From NCBI GenBank assembly GCA_045561055.1, contig JBJKYL010000007.1, positions 1 to 10,565 on the forward strand: a DNA stretch of 10,565 bases, given 5' to 3'. Below the pieces are notes generated by a model. It was not told the origin of the DNA, did no database searches, and worked only from the letters and a program-made list of their open reading frames with translations. The position numbers and the translations under genes are program-made. This stretch comes from SMWC01 sp045561055 (GTDB taxonomy: Bacteria; Pseudomonadota; Gammaproteobacteria; Steroidobacterales; Rariloculaceae). Shown piece by piece: positions 1 to 6,333 of the stretch (positions are counted from its first letter, which is position 1; the number at the start of each line of letters is the position of its first letter).

Positions 1-3
1 CTC

Positions 4-39
4 AGTAAGACCGAGAGTAAGACCGAGAGTAAGACCGGA
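4..39. repeat. three tandem copies of a 12-bp direct repeat upstream of the integrase remnant
   Basis: The unit agtaagaccgag occurs head to tail at 4-15 and 16-27. A third copy at 28-39 departs from the unit at its end (agtaagaccgga). It ends about 30 bp before the integrase start codon. Integrases of this class often have short repeated arm-type binding sites beside their gene, so these may be integrase or excisionase sites. That role is inferred only from position. The array may continue beyond the window edge. Confidence 0.75.
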
Positions 40-68
40 TTTGGCACTTTTCTGGCAGGATTACTGTA

Positions 69-447
69 ATGGCGATACGCATCAATCGGCTCTCCGTTCG
101 TATAGTCGAGACGCTTTCTACGGGCTTTCATGCGGATGGTGGTGGTCTCTACCTTAGAGTGCGAGATGGTGGTTCCAGAGCATGGGTGTTCCGCTATACC
201 CGTAAACGGTAGGACCCGAGAGATTGGTCTGGGGCCCACCCACACGCGTGCATTAGCTGACGCCCGGAGGATAGCGGCAGAGATGCGCTCGCTCAATGCG
301 GATGGCGAAGATCCCGCCAGCGTTGTGGACCGAGACGACGATCCCTTGTTTTCTAGAGCGACTTTCCAGCACTGCGCCGAACAGCTCATTGCTTCCAAGG
401 AAGTTGGTTGGCGCAATAAGAATAGCTGTCGCAGGGTAAAACAATAA
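69..447 (+). pseudogene. tyrosine integrase (P4/prophage type), N-terminal remnant, frameshifted and truncated
   Basis: Intact relatives of about 400 residues are tyrosine recombinases that integrate prophages and islands, often at tRNA genes. Translation from ATG 69, with AGGA eight bases upstream, gives an arm-binding (DUF4102-like) N-terminus containing GGGLYLRVRDGGSRAWVFRY. It hits a TAG stop at 210-212. The family sequence resumes in the +1 frame (NGRTREIGLGPTHTRALADA, then the start of the core-binding domain with GWRNKNS). Deleting one A from 204-206 joins the two parts. Similarity stops near 430 and the frame ends at 447. The catalytic domain with its Arg, His and Tyr residues is absent, so no activity is expected. 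It is more GC-rich than its neighbours, in keeping with transfer. The family call is firm. The breakpoint is judged by eye. Confidence 0.85.
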
Positions 448-491
448 AACATTTATACATAATGATTACTTGGACACCTGCATATCATTCA

Positions 492-2471
492 TTAAATTAC
501 CCTGTCATTACCACCATCAATAGGAATCTGCGAACCTGTTGTTTTTGAAAAAGCCTCGCTAGTCATCGCCACAACAAGAGCTGCGACATCTTTCGATGTA
601 ATCTCTGTCGCCAGCATATTGCTGGTTTTGTATTCCTCTACGGTTAACTTGTAATGCCCGGCTCTTTTTTTCAATACCTCTTCATTCCATACACCGGTAT
701 CAAACACAGCATTTGGGTGCAACATATTCACCCTGATACCAAATTCACCCAGCTCCATTGAAGCAACACGTCCCATTTGCGTTAGGGCTGCCTTTGCCGC
801 TGAATAAGCTCCCGCTCCTGGCCCGGGAGCAGGTACATTTTTAGATGCCATTAAAATAACAGAAGCATCAAAGCCCAACTTCAGAAATGGCGTGCATAGG
901 CGCAGCATGGCTATATGCCCTTGAAAATTCAGGTCCATGGATTTCTGCAAGGCTTCAGCACTCAACTCTTCAATTTTTACACTGGGAGGAAAAGCCCCTG
1001 CATTACAAACCAGCACATCAATACCACCAAAATTTGCCACACATTTTTCTACAGCCTGCCTGATAGAAACTTCATTTGTAATATCACATACAATACCCCT
1101 GGCATTAGAGGTGTCATATTTTTCCTCCACCTCTGGATTAATATCAAGAGCAGCAACAACTGCTCCTTTTGCTATATAGGCAGTCACACAGGCTTCACCA
1201 ATACCTGAAGCCGCACCTGTAATAATAACAACCTTACCGTCATACTCATTTCGTGATGGTGAATTTTTTAACTTGGCCTGTTCCAACTCCCAATATTCAA
1301 GATCAAATATTTCCTTTTCAGAAAGTGCCTTCCAACCACCCAGAACCTCTGCCCACTGCACGGCCTTCATTGTATGATCGAGAATATCTGATATAACTCC
1401 AGCCCGTTTGGCATTTTGACCAAACACCACACAACCCTTGTCTTTCCAAACGGCATAACGCGGTGCAGAATCAAGACAGGTTAAATCACCATCGGTGTTA
1501 TTCTCAAAATACTGCAGGTAATCTTTGGAAAATTGATCAACCCCCTCAACCGGATCACTGTCAAAAATTGCTGCAACTCGCTTTGTATGTAATGTATGGT
1601 CAGGAGTGATAGGCCCCCGAGTACTGATATTTTCAATATTATCGAGAGAAGAATAACCCACTGACAGGTCATCAATTTTCCAATGTGCCAACATGGGATA
1701 ACCAAAATATTCTGATACTTTTTTTCGGGCTTCTGCTAGCTGTAAATAATCATTTTTCTTAGCGACATAAGAACTTTTTGCCGATGCATCCAATGCTTCT
1801 TTTGAAGCCAGGTACTCTTCTGCTTTCGTCACCAGCTTAATCATATTGTCATAGCTGGTTTTTGCATCATCATGAAAAGTAAATAATCCGTGATGTAGCA
1901 AGATAATTCCCTCAAGCTCATCCCAATTAGTGTTTTTGGTTGCCTCATATACCTGCTGCGACAGAATAAATCCTGGCATCACATAAGGCAGTATCAAGAC
2001 ACTGTCACCAAAAATCTCCCTCAAGGCCTTCTCACCACTTTCCGTATTACTGATAGCCACTACTGCATCAGTATGGGTATGGTCTACAAATTTAAGTGGT
2101 ATCAGGGCATGCAAGATCGCCTCAACAGAAGGCGAAGGTGCTCCGGGATTTATCATAGAGGCTCTTAATTCCCGAGTCATTTCAGTATCAGTCATACTCG
2201 CTAATCCACCGAGCCGTTTTAGAACATCCTGCCTTGAAGGTGAAAAACCTTCTGCCTCTATAGTTTTCAAATCCCAGCCTGAACCTTTAACAAACAGGAT
2301 TTCTTCAGGTTCACCAAAAATATTCTTTTCAACAGATTTTACCGAGGTATTTCCCCCACCATGCAGAACAAGATCAGCATTTTGACCAAGCAAGCGTGAA
2401 GTATAAACCCGCATCGCCAGGTCAGAACCCATAAAGTTTTGTGCTTCCTGATCATCCCATAAACTTATCAT
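492..2471 (-). CDS. bifunctional class II aldolase / short-chain dehydrogenase (rhamnulose-1-phosphate aldolase type)
   Basis: A 659-residue cytoplasmic fusion enzyme. Residues 1 to about 400 form a class II (zinc) aldolase, with HGGGNTSVK at 37-45, the metal-ligand type pair in DHTHTD at 130-135 and LHHGLF at 192-197. Residues about 412-659 form an NAD(P)-dependent SDR. It has TGAASGIG at 418-425, NAG at 490-492, catalytic Ser543, Tyr556 and Lys560, and the typical C-terminus IPIDGGNDRVI. Family members cleave L-rhamnulose-1-phosphate to dihydroxyacetone phosphate and L-lactaldehyde, and the SDR part then acts on the aldehyde. No rhaA, rhaB, transporter or regulator is in the window, so the sugar is uncertain. 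Related aldolases act on fuculose, ribulose or 5-deoxyribulose phosphates. The ATG at 2471 has only a weak GGGA upstream. The gene looks intact and ends about 45 bp from the integrase remnant. Confidence 0.9.
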   Translation of the reverse strand: MISLWDDQEAQNFMGSDLAMRVYTSRLLGQNADLVLHGGGNTSVKSVEKNIFGEPEEILFVKGSGWDLKTIEAEGFSPSRQDVLKRLGGLASMTDTEMTRELRASMINPGAPSPSVEAILHALIPLKFVDHTHTDAVVAISNTESGEKALREIFGDSVLILPYVMPGFILSQQVYEATKNTNWDELEGIILLHHGLFTFHDDAKTSYDNMIKLVTKAEEYLASKEALDASAKSSYVAKKNDYLQLAEARKKVSEYFGYPMLAHWKIDDLSVGYSSLDNIENISTRGPITPDHTLHTKRVAAIFDSDPVEGVDQFSKDYLQYFENNTDGDLTCLDSAPRYAVWKDKGCVVFGQNAKRAGVISDILDHTMKAVQWAEVLGGWKALSEKEIFDLEYWELEQAKLKNSPSRNEYDGKVVIITGAASGIGEACVTAYIAKGAVVAALDINPEVEEKYDTSNARGIVCDITNEVSIRQAVEKCVANFGGIDVLVCNAGAFPPSVKIEELSAEALQKSMDLNFQGHIAMLRLCTPFLKLGFDASVILMASKNVPAPGPGAGAYSAAKAALTQMGRVASMELGEFGIRVNMLHPNAVFDTGVWNEEVLKKRAGHYKLTVEEYKTSNMLATEITSKDVAALVVAMTSEAFSKTTGSQIPIDGGNDRVI

Positions 2472-2541
2472 TTATATATCCCGGAATTAACATGCCCTGA
2501 ACAATGGAAAACGCGAGAACAAGAACTATAAACCGCATTTT

Positions 2542-2571
2542 CCCAAAATCTCGCTTTTCGGGATTTTTGGG
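2542..2571. promoter_or_regulatory. hairpin in the leader of the aldolase-SDR gene
   Basis: CCCAAAATC (2542-2550) pairs with GATTTTTGGG (2562-2571), leaving one bulged T. The stem continues through a T-G wobble and two C-G pairs to a five-base loop, giving about 12 pairs in all. It lies about 70-100 bases upstream of the ATG at 2471, read on the minus strand. No T tract follows on either strand, so an ordinary intrinsic terminator is unlikely. An operator or leader structure is possible, but the function is not shown. Confidence 0.4.
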
Positions 2572-2905
2572 TTAAAAAGTTTGCGTTAACAGTATCTTGG
2601 TACTGGATGGGAAAAATAGTACCTCGTCAATCTTAAAGACTTCTTGTCTACTCCCAATGGCCAGGTTTAGGAAATTCATAATCTGATCAAGGAGTTGGAA
2701 GGTTTTAACAGTCTAAAGTGGTGGCCAGAGGTGGAATCACTTCCGTCTCCCAGCACCAACTCCTAGGTCAGGTACCTATATCAATAGCTTACAGTTGCTC
2801 AGTTCATTGTCAAAGGTATCCTTTTGTCTACTGTTTTGCCTACTGTGACTGTTAAAAGCGGTTCAATCCCGGCACAAGCTTTAAAGGCTCTAAAACTTTA
2901 AGCGT

Positions 2906-2932
2906 GGGGTATGCAGGTGACCATGCCACCCC
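2906..2932. other. small imperfect hairpin in the gene-free stretch
   Basis: GGGGT (2906-2910) pairs with ACCCC (2928-2932). Inside it GCA pairs with TGC and GG with CC around a three-base loop, leaving a small internal loop and a one-base bulge. No T tract or adjacent gene end gives it a role. It may be chance or a relic of a mobile element end. Confidence 0.25.
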
Positions 2933-3198
2933 TTGGACACTTATAGAGGTAGTCAAATATTTTGATGTCTTTTAAGGTTGTAAAGTTGTTGGGGATTTTG
3001 GAGACTTTTCAAATAGATGATGTATTTTTCAAGGTTTTAAAAGATTACTAAGTAGTCAATTAATTTTGCTGGCTATATAGACCGACTATGGTGTAAGGAT
3101 CCTATAGAATACTTATAAGATGTTGACACCTTAAGCGTAAGAGAACTGGGTTTCTTCGATAGTGCCCCAGCCAGCCTCAAGCAGAGCGACGCAATCCG

Positions 3199-3492
3199 TT
3201 ATAGGAAATTTAGATACAGTGGCTGGGATGGAAACGCCTTTTCATCAGTGAGCAACTCTTCTTTCAGCATAAAAAGATGTTGATGTGCGTTCGTTCGACC
3301 ATTATTATCAGCTTCGAATTTAACATTGAATAATCCTTTACGCTGGAGGCCAGGTAAGACTTTGAGTCTTTTCTCATCCCCAATAACGCTATTGTGCAAC
3401 ATAATCTTTGCTTGATTAGCATCGGTCGCTAGGTCTGGTCGGAGCTTTAATAGCCTCAGAGGTGTTAATAGTTGATGCTTTTTCTGAAGGAT
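3199..3492 (-). pseudogene. unrecognised open frame, probably a gene remnant
   Basis: The minus-strand frame is open from just after a TGA (3493-3495) to a TAA at 3199-3201, about 97 codons. Its first ATG is at 3402, giving 67 residues. The translation is rich in charged residues (for example KRLKVLPGLQRKGLFNVKFE) and looks protein-like, but I do not recognise a family. Just past the stop, another frame reads about 25 more protein-like residues (DCVALLEAGWGTIEETQFSYA region, about 3142-3216). That suggests a frameshifted longer gene. There is no membrane segment, no signal peptide and no ribosome binding site before the ATG. It lies between the decayed stretch and apt on the same strand. It could still be a random open frame. 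Confidence 0.3.
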
Positions 3493-3593
3493 TCAAAGAA
3501 ATAAAAATCAACTATAAAAAATAGACTACGGCAAACAATGAGATCAATTACCCAAAAAAAGGGGCAACGTATCACTATGTTAATTGTTCCTAA

Positions 3594-4124
3594 TTACGCT
3601 CCTTCAAACTCAGTTAAAGAAAACATATTATAACCATTATCGTGAAGTTTCTTACTTCCTCCAATGTCTGGTAAATCTACAATAAATGCTGCTTCAGTAA
3701 CCACACCACCCAGTTTTTCTACTAAAGCAATAGCTGACATTACTGTACCACCAGTTGCTAGAAGGTCGTCAACAATCAGTACCTTTGTTCCGGAAATAAA
3801 CGCATCAGCGTGGATTTCCATCTTATCTGAACCATACTCCAGCTGATATTCTTGAGATATTACTTTTCCTGGGAGTTTCCCTGGCTTTCTTATCATTACA
3901 AATCCTTTTCTGAGTGCGTATGCTAAAGCTGAGCCGACAATGAATCCTCTGGCTTCAATTCCTACAATAATATCAAATTCATTGTTTCTCTCGTATCTCT
4001 CTTTTAAGCCTTTGACAACAAGTTGCAATCCTTCAGGATCGCCAATTAATGTCGAAATATCTCTAAATTCAATTCCCTTAACAGGGTAATCTAGCACTGT
4101 TCTTATTTTAGATTTTATTGTCAT
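3594..4124 (-). CDS. apt: adenine phosphoribosyltransferase
   Basis: Converts adenine plus PRPP to AMP and pyrophosphate in the cytoplasm, salvaging adenine released by nucleosidases and phosphorylases. At 176 residues it has the normal family length. The N-terminus IRTVLDYPVKGIEFRDISTL is typical. Also visible are EARGF at 57-61, RKPGKLPG at 79-86, the YGSD substrate-loop region near 97-100, and the PRPP-binding motif VLIVDDLLATGGT at 115-127. The ATG at 4124 gives a standard N-terminus but has no good Shine-Dalgarno; the nearest AAGG is about 16 bases upstream. It is AT-rich like mtnA and mtnP and on the same strand. MtnP makes adenine, so the three genes belong to one salvage route even though about 4.5 kb separates them here. 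The protein appears intact. Confidence 0.95.
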   Translation of the reverse strand: MTIKSKIRTVLDYPVKGIEFRDISTLIGDPEGLQLVVKGLKERYERNNEFDIIVGIEARGFIVGSALAYALRKGFVMIRKPGKLPGKVISQEYQLEYGSDKMEIHADAFISGTKVLIVDDLLATGGTVMSAIALVEKLGGVVTEAAFIVDLPDIGGSKKLHDNGYNMFSLTEFEGA

Positions 4125-4158
4125 TATTATTTTACAATCGCCTTTTCAAGGAGAACAT

Positions 4159-4218
4159 CTATCTTTCCAATTCGCCCGGGAGATCGTGCTCGGTAAGAGT
4201 CAGGCCGATGCCTACCGG
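4159..4218 (+). pseudogene. short phage terminase-small-subunit-like fragment, cut by the IS end
   Basis: The plus-strand frame reads FQFAREIVLGKSQADAYR. This resembles the N-terminal helix-turn-helix stretch of phage terminase small subunits (FAxxIxxGKSQADAYR type). The last codon of the similar part, CGG 4216-4218, directly abuts the TGT that begins the IS inverted repeat. The break is therefore best explained by IS insertion. The fragment is more GC-rich than apt beside it. It is only about 20 residues, so the family call is tentative. Confidence 0.35.
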
Positions 4219-4243
4219 TGTACCCCGTCAACACCTATGGAAC
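4219..4243 (+). repeat. left terminal inverted repeat of the IS3-family element
   Basis: Starts TGTACCCCGTCA and continues to CCTATGGAAC. It matches the repeat at 8079-8103 at about 18 of 25 positions, with shared TGT, CGTCA-like and TGGAAC blocks. Both copies read in the same direction on the plus strand. Confidence 0.65.
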
Positions 4244-4402
4244 AGATATAGCACTGGTTTAAAGGAGCGTTTTTGTTCATCCTAACGTAAGGAGTTGAGA
4301 TAAAACAGAAACCAGCAAAACGACCCGCATCGTCAGAACGGATCATTCGTGACATTAGGCGCAAGACGCGTAAGCAATACAATGCCGAGGAGAAGATCCG
4401 CT
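4219..4402 (+). mobile_element. IS3-family insertion sequence, left-end fragment
   Basis: The fragment begins with a terminal inverted repeat (4219-4243). It contains a 5' leader and the start of orfA, and breaks off near 4402, where the orfA frame loses family similarity. About 184 bp remain of an element usually 1.2-1.5 kb long. No orfB, frameshift site or right end is attached. A matching right-end fragment in the opposite orientation lies at 8079-8315. It cannot transpose on its own. Confidence 0.75.
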
Positions 4403-4416
4403 TTAGTTTTTTCTGA
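4300..4416 (+). pseudogene. IS3-family transposase OrfA, N-terminal fragment with ATA at the start position
   Basis: The frame reads KRPASSERIIRDIRRKTRKQ and then YNAEEKIR, the characteristic start of OrfA in one IS3 subgroup. OrfA carries the helix-turn-helix that recognises the element ends. AAGGAG at 4289-4294 sits five bases before codon 4300-4302, which is ATA where the family would have ATG. Similarity ends at about residue 34 (4401), and four unrelated codons lead to TGA 4414-4416. Start loss and truncation both argue for a dead gene. Confidence 0.75.
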
Positions 4417-4488
4417 AATCAATTTGGCGTAGCTGGCAGACGCCATATATTCTGCGCCACCTTCCATAAGCCGGACGGGACCCTCCAA
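4402..4488 (-). pseudogene. fragment of an unknown gene between the SDR operon and the IS
   Basis: After the SDR stop at 4490-4492 a minus-strand frame reads LEGPVRLMEGGAEYMASASY, then AKLISEKTK, up to the IS junction near 4402. Possible starts are TTG 4488 or ATG 4467, with GGAGGG 13 bases before the ATG. It may be the start of a further operon gene cut off by the IS fragment. A weak resemblance to the C-terminal helix of tripartite-transporter solute-binding proteins (TctC type) is not enough for a call. At about 22-29 residues, coding is uncertain. Confidence 0.3.
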
Positions 4489-4489
4489 T

Positions 4490-5293
4490 TTATCTCTTTT
4501 CTGTCAGTTGATGTCGCTTTGCTGTCTTTAAAGCTACACCAAAAGGCTCTCTAGCGCCAAGCCCACCATCCACAGTTAAAATCTGTCCGGTGATATAGCT
4601 AGCCATAGGGGAGGCAAGAAATACCACGGCTTCACCAACATCTCTGGCTCTACCCGCCCTCCCCAAAGGTACAATTTCCTCTATAATTTTTTTATTTTCC
4701 GAATTATCACTTAGTCTAGGGCCTTTTCCCCGATCAACCAAAGCTGGTGCAACAGCATTAACCCGAATGCCTTGAGGGCCAAGCCGACAGGCTAACCAAC
4801 GAGTTAGCTGATCGAGCCCAGATTTAGATACATGATAGGCCCAACTACATTGCTCAAGTGCGATTGCACTTGAATTACAAGAAGAGATATTAATTATACT
4901 CGAGCCAGGCGGTAAAAAATTTTCTGCCGCCTCAACCAAATACGATATACTTCCAATTACAAGTTCAGAGTGGGCACTCCAATCAGTTGAAGCTGAAAGC
5001 TTGCCAATCATCTCACGATTACGGCTGGGAGCAGCATTATTAACTAGGATATCCAAGCCACCAAGCCGCTCAACAACACTGTTAATAACGACACGGCACT
5101 TCTTGGGGCTACTAATATCAGAAACAAACCACAAAGCATTAAGTTGTGTGGCTGTTTTTTCTATTTCTTCCTTTTGAATATCTACAATCGCTACTGTTGC
5201 GCCATGCTCAATTAAGGTTGCAACTATACCGCGTCCTATCCCCTGAGCTCCTCCAGTAACAATAGCGCATTTACCAATTAATAGTTTATTCAA
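4490..5293 (-). CDS. short-chain dehydrogenase/reductase (second SDR of the operon)
   Basis: A 267-residue classical SDR, cytoplasmic, NAD(P)-dependent, substrate unknown. It has TGGAQGIG at 13-20, NNAA at 85-88 in place of NNAG, Ser137/138, Tyr153 and Lys157 as the catalytic set, RVNAVAP at 177-183 and ITGQILTVDGG at 234-244. Asp38 after the second beta strand (AIVDI) points to NAD(H) rather than NADP(H). The C-terminus runs about 20 residues past VDGG. The start is TTG at 5293. The stop of the preceding SDR (TAA 5297-5299) is in the same frame, separated only by one ATA codon, so translation must be coupled, re-initiated or rarely read through. It ends just before an IS fragment. 3-oxoacyl-ACP-reductase-like annotation would be the default, but nothing here fixes an acyl substrate. 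Confidence 0.9.
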   Translation of the reverse strand: MNKLLIGKCAIVTGGAQGIGRGIVATLIEHGATVAIVDIQKEEIEKTATQLNALWFVSDISSPKKCRVVINSVVERLGGLDILVNNAAPSRNREMIGKLSASTDWSAHSELVIGSISYLVEAAENFLPPGSSIINISSCNSSAIALEQCSWAYHVSKSGLDQLTRWLACRLGPQGIRVNAVAPALVDRGKGPRLSDNSENKKIIEEIVPLGRAGRARDVGEAVVFLASPMASYITGQILTVDGGLGAREPFGVALKTAKRHQLTEKR

Positions 5294-5296
5294 TAT

Positions 5297-5992
5297 TTAA
5301 CCACTTCGTGATGGACGCATTTCAATCCAATTTATATTTGCCCTAGCGTGACTTGTTAAACAATCTCCAATAGCCTTAGCAACATCCTCAGCTTGAAGGT
5401 GCCAGCTCTGTCCTTTAACTTTTGCAAATCCGGTGTCCACGGTTCCGGGAGCTATTAAAGTTACAGATATATCATCTGAAATAACGTCTAGATATAGCGC
5501 TTCAGCAAAACCTTGTATTCCAGACTTAGCAGCACAGTACCCAGTCCCACCTTCAAAAGAGTACCTCCCAGCACGGCTACCAATTAAAAAAATATCTGCG
5601 CGTTTGGATTTTTTAAGCTCTGGTAGGAGTGCTTTACACATGTTGAATGCCCCGAGCAAATTTACTTCGATCATAGCTCGATATTCCTCGAACTCAAGCT
5701 CGCTAATCGGCGATATTGTACCAACGCCTGCACAAAAAATAAGCGTATCGACACCACCCATCGAACGTGTAGCCTCTTCAACGCTATTGTTACAATCTGA
5801 AGGTAACCTAACGTCACAGGCCGAACCGTCTGCAGTTTTTAAATACCCTAAAGCAGACTCCAATTTATTGTGATTTTTCCCTAGAATGAAGACTGAAGCG
5901 TTTTTCTCAATACAATATTGCGATGTTGCTAGGCCAATTCCAGAAGTTCCTCCCGCGACCAATATTCGTCGACCGGAGAGTAGAGAACTCAC
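5297..5992 (-). CDS. short-chain dehydrogenase/reductase (first SDR of the operon)
   Basis: A 231-residue, slightly short classical SDR, cytoplasmic. The nucleotide-binding motif reads AGGTSGIG at 13-20. CAG at 87-89 replaces NAG, with Asn111, Ser139, Tyr152 and Lys156 forming a complete catalytic tetrad, followed by APGTVDTGF at 181-189. The C-terminus IEMRPSRSG is of the kind seen in compact SDRs that act on small ketones, aldehydes or sugar-like substrates. The start is GTG at 5992, overlapping the stop of the upstream gene by four bases (GTGA), which implies translational coupling. It differs clearly from the next SDR, so the pair is not a recent duplication. Substrate unknown. Confidence 0.9.
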   Translation of the reverse strand: MSSLLSGRRILVAGGTSGIGLATSQYCIEKNASVFILGKNHNKLESALGYLKTADGSACDVRLPSDCNNSVEEATRSMGGVDTLIFCAGVGTISPISELEFEEYRAMIEVNLLGAFNMCKALLPELKKSKRADIFLIGSRAGRYSFEGGTGYCAAKSGIQGFAEALYLDVISDDISVTLIAPGTVDTGFAKVKGQSWHLQAEDVAKAIGDCLTSHARANINWIEMRPSRSG

Positions 5993-6333
5993 GCCACAGC
6001 CTGGCCTACGCGAAATAAACGGTGAATATGGGGATAACGCATCAGCATTTTTCCAAGCCCATCTAAACCATCGCCAAATTCGTTTGAATATTGCTGAATT
6101 AAGGATTTTTGTTTGTCATCGTGGATGAAATTAAAACGCCTCTTGTCCGCTAGGCAAGTTTCATTGCTATTCAAAGCATATTCATGTTTCTGTATTAATT
6201 CTAAATCAATTGAAAATGTTCCAGAAATTTCTTCACTTAGATTAAGTAAAGATTTTTTACGCAGTAAACTATATCGTTTAAGTTCATTCAAATACTCTTC
6301 AATGTTGGGGCTTCGACTGTCAATTGTGGCCAT
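5989..6333 (-). CDS. C-terminal part of the radical SAM protein, split off as a separate 114-residue frame
   Basis: It starts at ATG 6333 inside the end of the radical SAM gene (14-bp overlap) and ends in the GTGA that starts the first SDR. It has no domain of its own that I recognise. Its second half (FNFIHDDKQKSLIQ and then NEFGDGLDGLGKMLMRYP) resembles the last part of larger cobalamin-type radical SAM proteins, which end in a GLG...R.....LYR-like segment. Here that end reads HRLFR. The overlap is a run of eight A residues. Removing one A fuses the frames as LLAKKMATIDSRSP. The fragment therefore more likely belongs to the same polypeptide than to an independent protein. It could be a separate subunit if the split is real and conserved. 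Confidence 0.7.
   Translation of the reverse strand: MATIDSRSPNIEEYLNELKRYSLLRKKSLLNLSEEISGTFSIDLELIQKHEYALNSNETCLADKRRFNFIHDDKQKSLIQQYSNEFGDGLDGLGKMLMRYPHIHRLFRVGQAVA

Larger units (their letters stand above)
2472..3198. other. gene-free stretch, probably decayed DNA
   Basis: No frame here gives a recognisable protein. Sampled frames on both strands close within a few dozen codons. It contains two hairpins (listed separately) and several loosely similar AAGGTTnTAA words (2700-3040). A T-arm-like word lies near 2859-2871 but is not a tRNA. The promoter of the aldolase fusion should lie in the left part, but I see no convincing -35/-10 pair. Confidence 0.5.

Noticed and set aside
253..444. 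Minus-strand frame opposite the integrase
   Set aside because: The plus strand carries clear integrase motifs in this stretch, so this is an antisense by-product.
915..1208. Plus-strand frames opposite the SDR half of the aldolase fusion
   Set aside because: They are antisense to conserved SDR motifs, with no ribosome site and no known family.
2851..2876. tRNA T-arm-like word (CGG, seven-base TTCAATC loop, CCG)
   Set aside because: Only three stem pairs form, and no acceptor, anticodon or D arm is found around it, so no tRNA is supported.
3540..3593. Intrinsic terminator after apt
   Set aside because: The CCC-T7-GGG and TAATT/AATTA pairings are too short or wrongly placed to support a terminator.
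5433..5873. Plus-strand frame of 146 codons opposite the first SDR
   Set aside because: It is antisense to a complete SDR with all catalytic motifs, has no ribosome site and shows no recognisable family.
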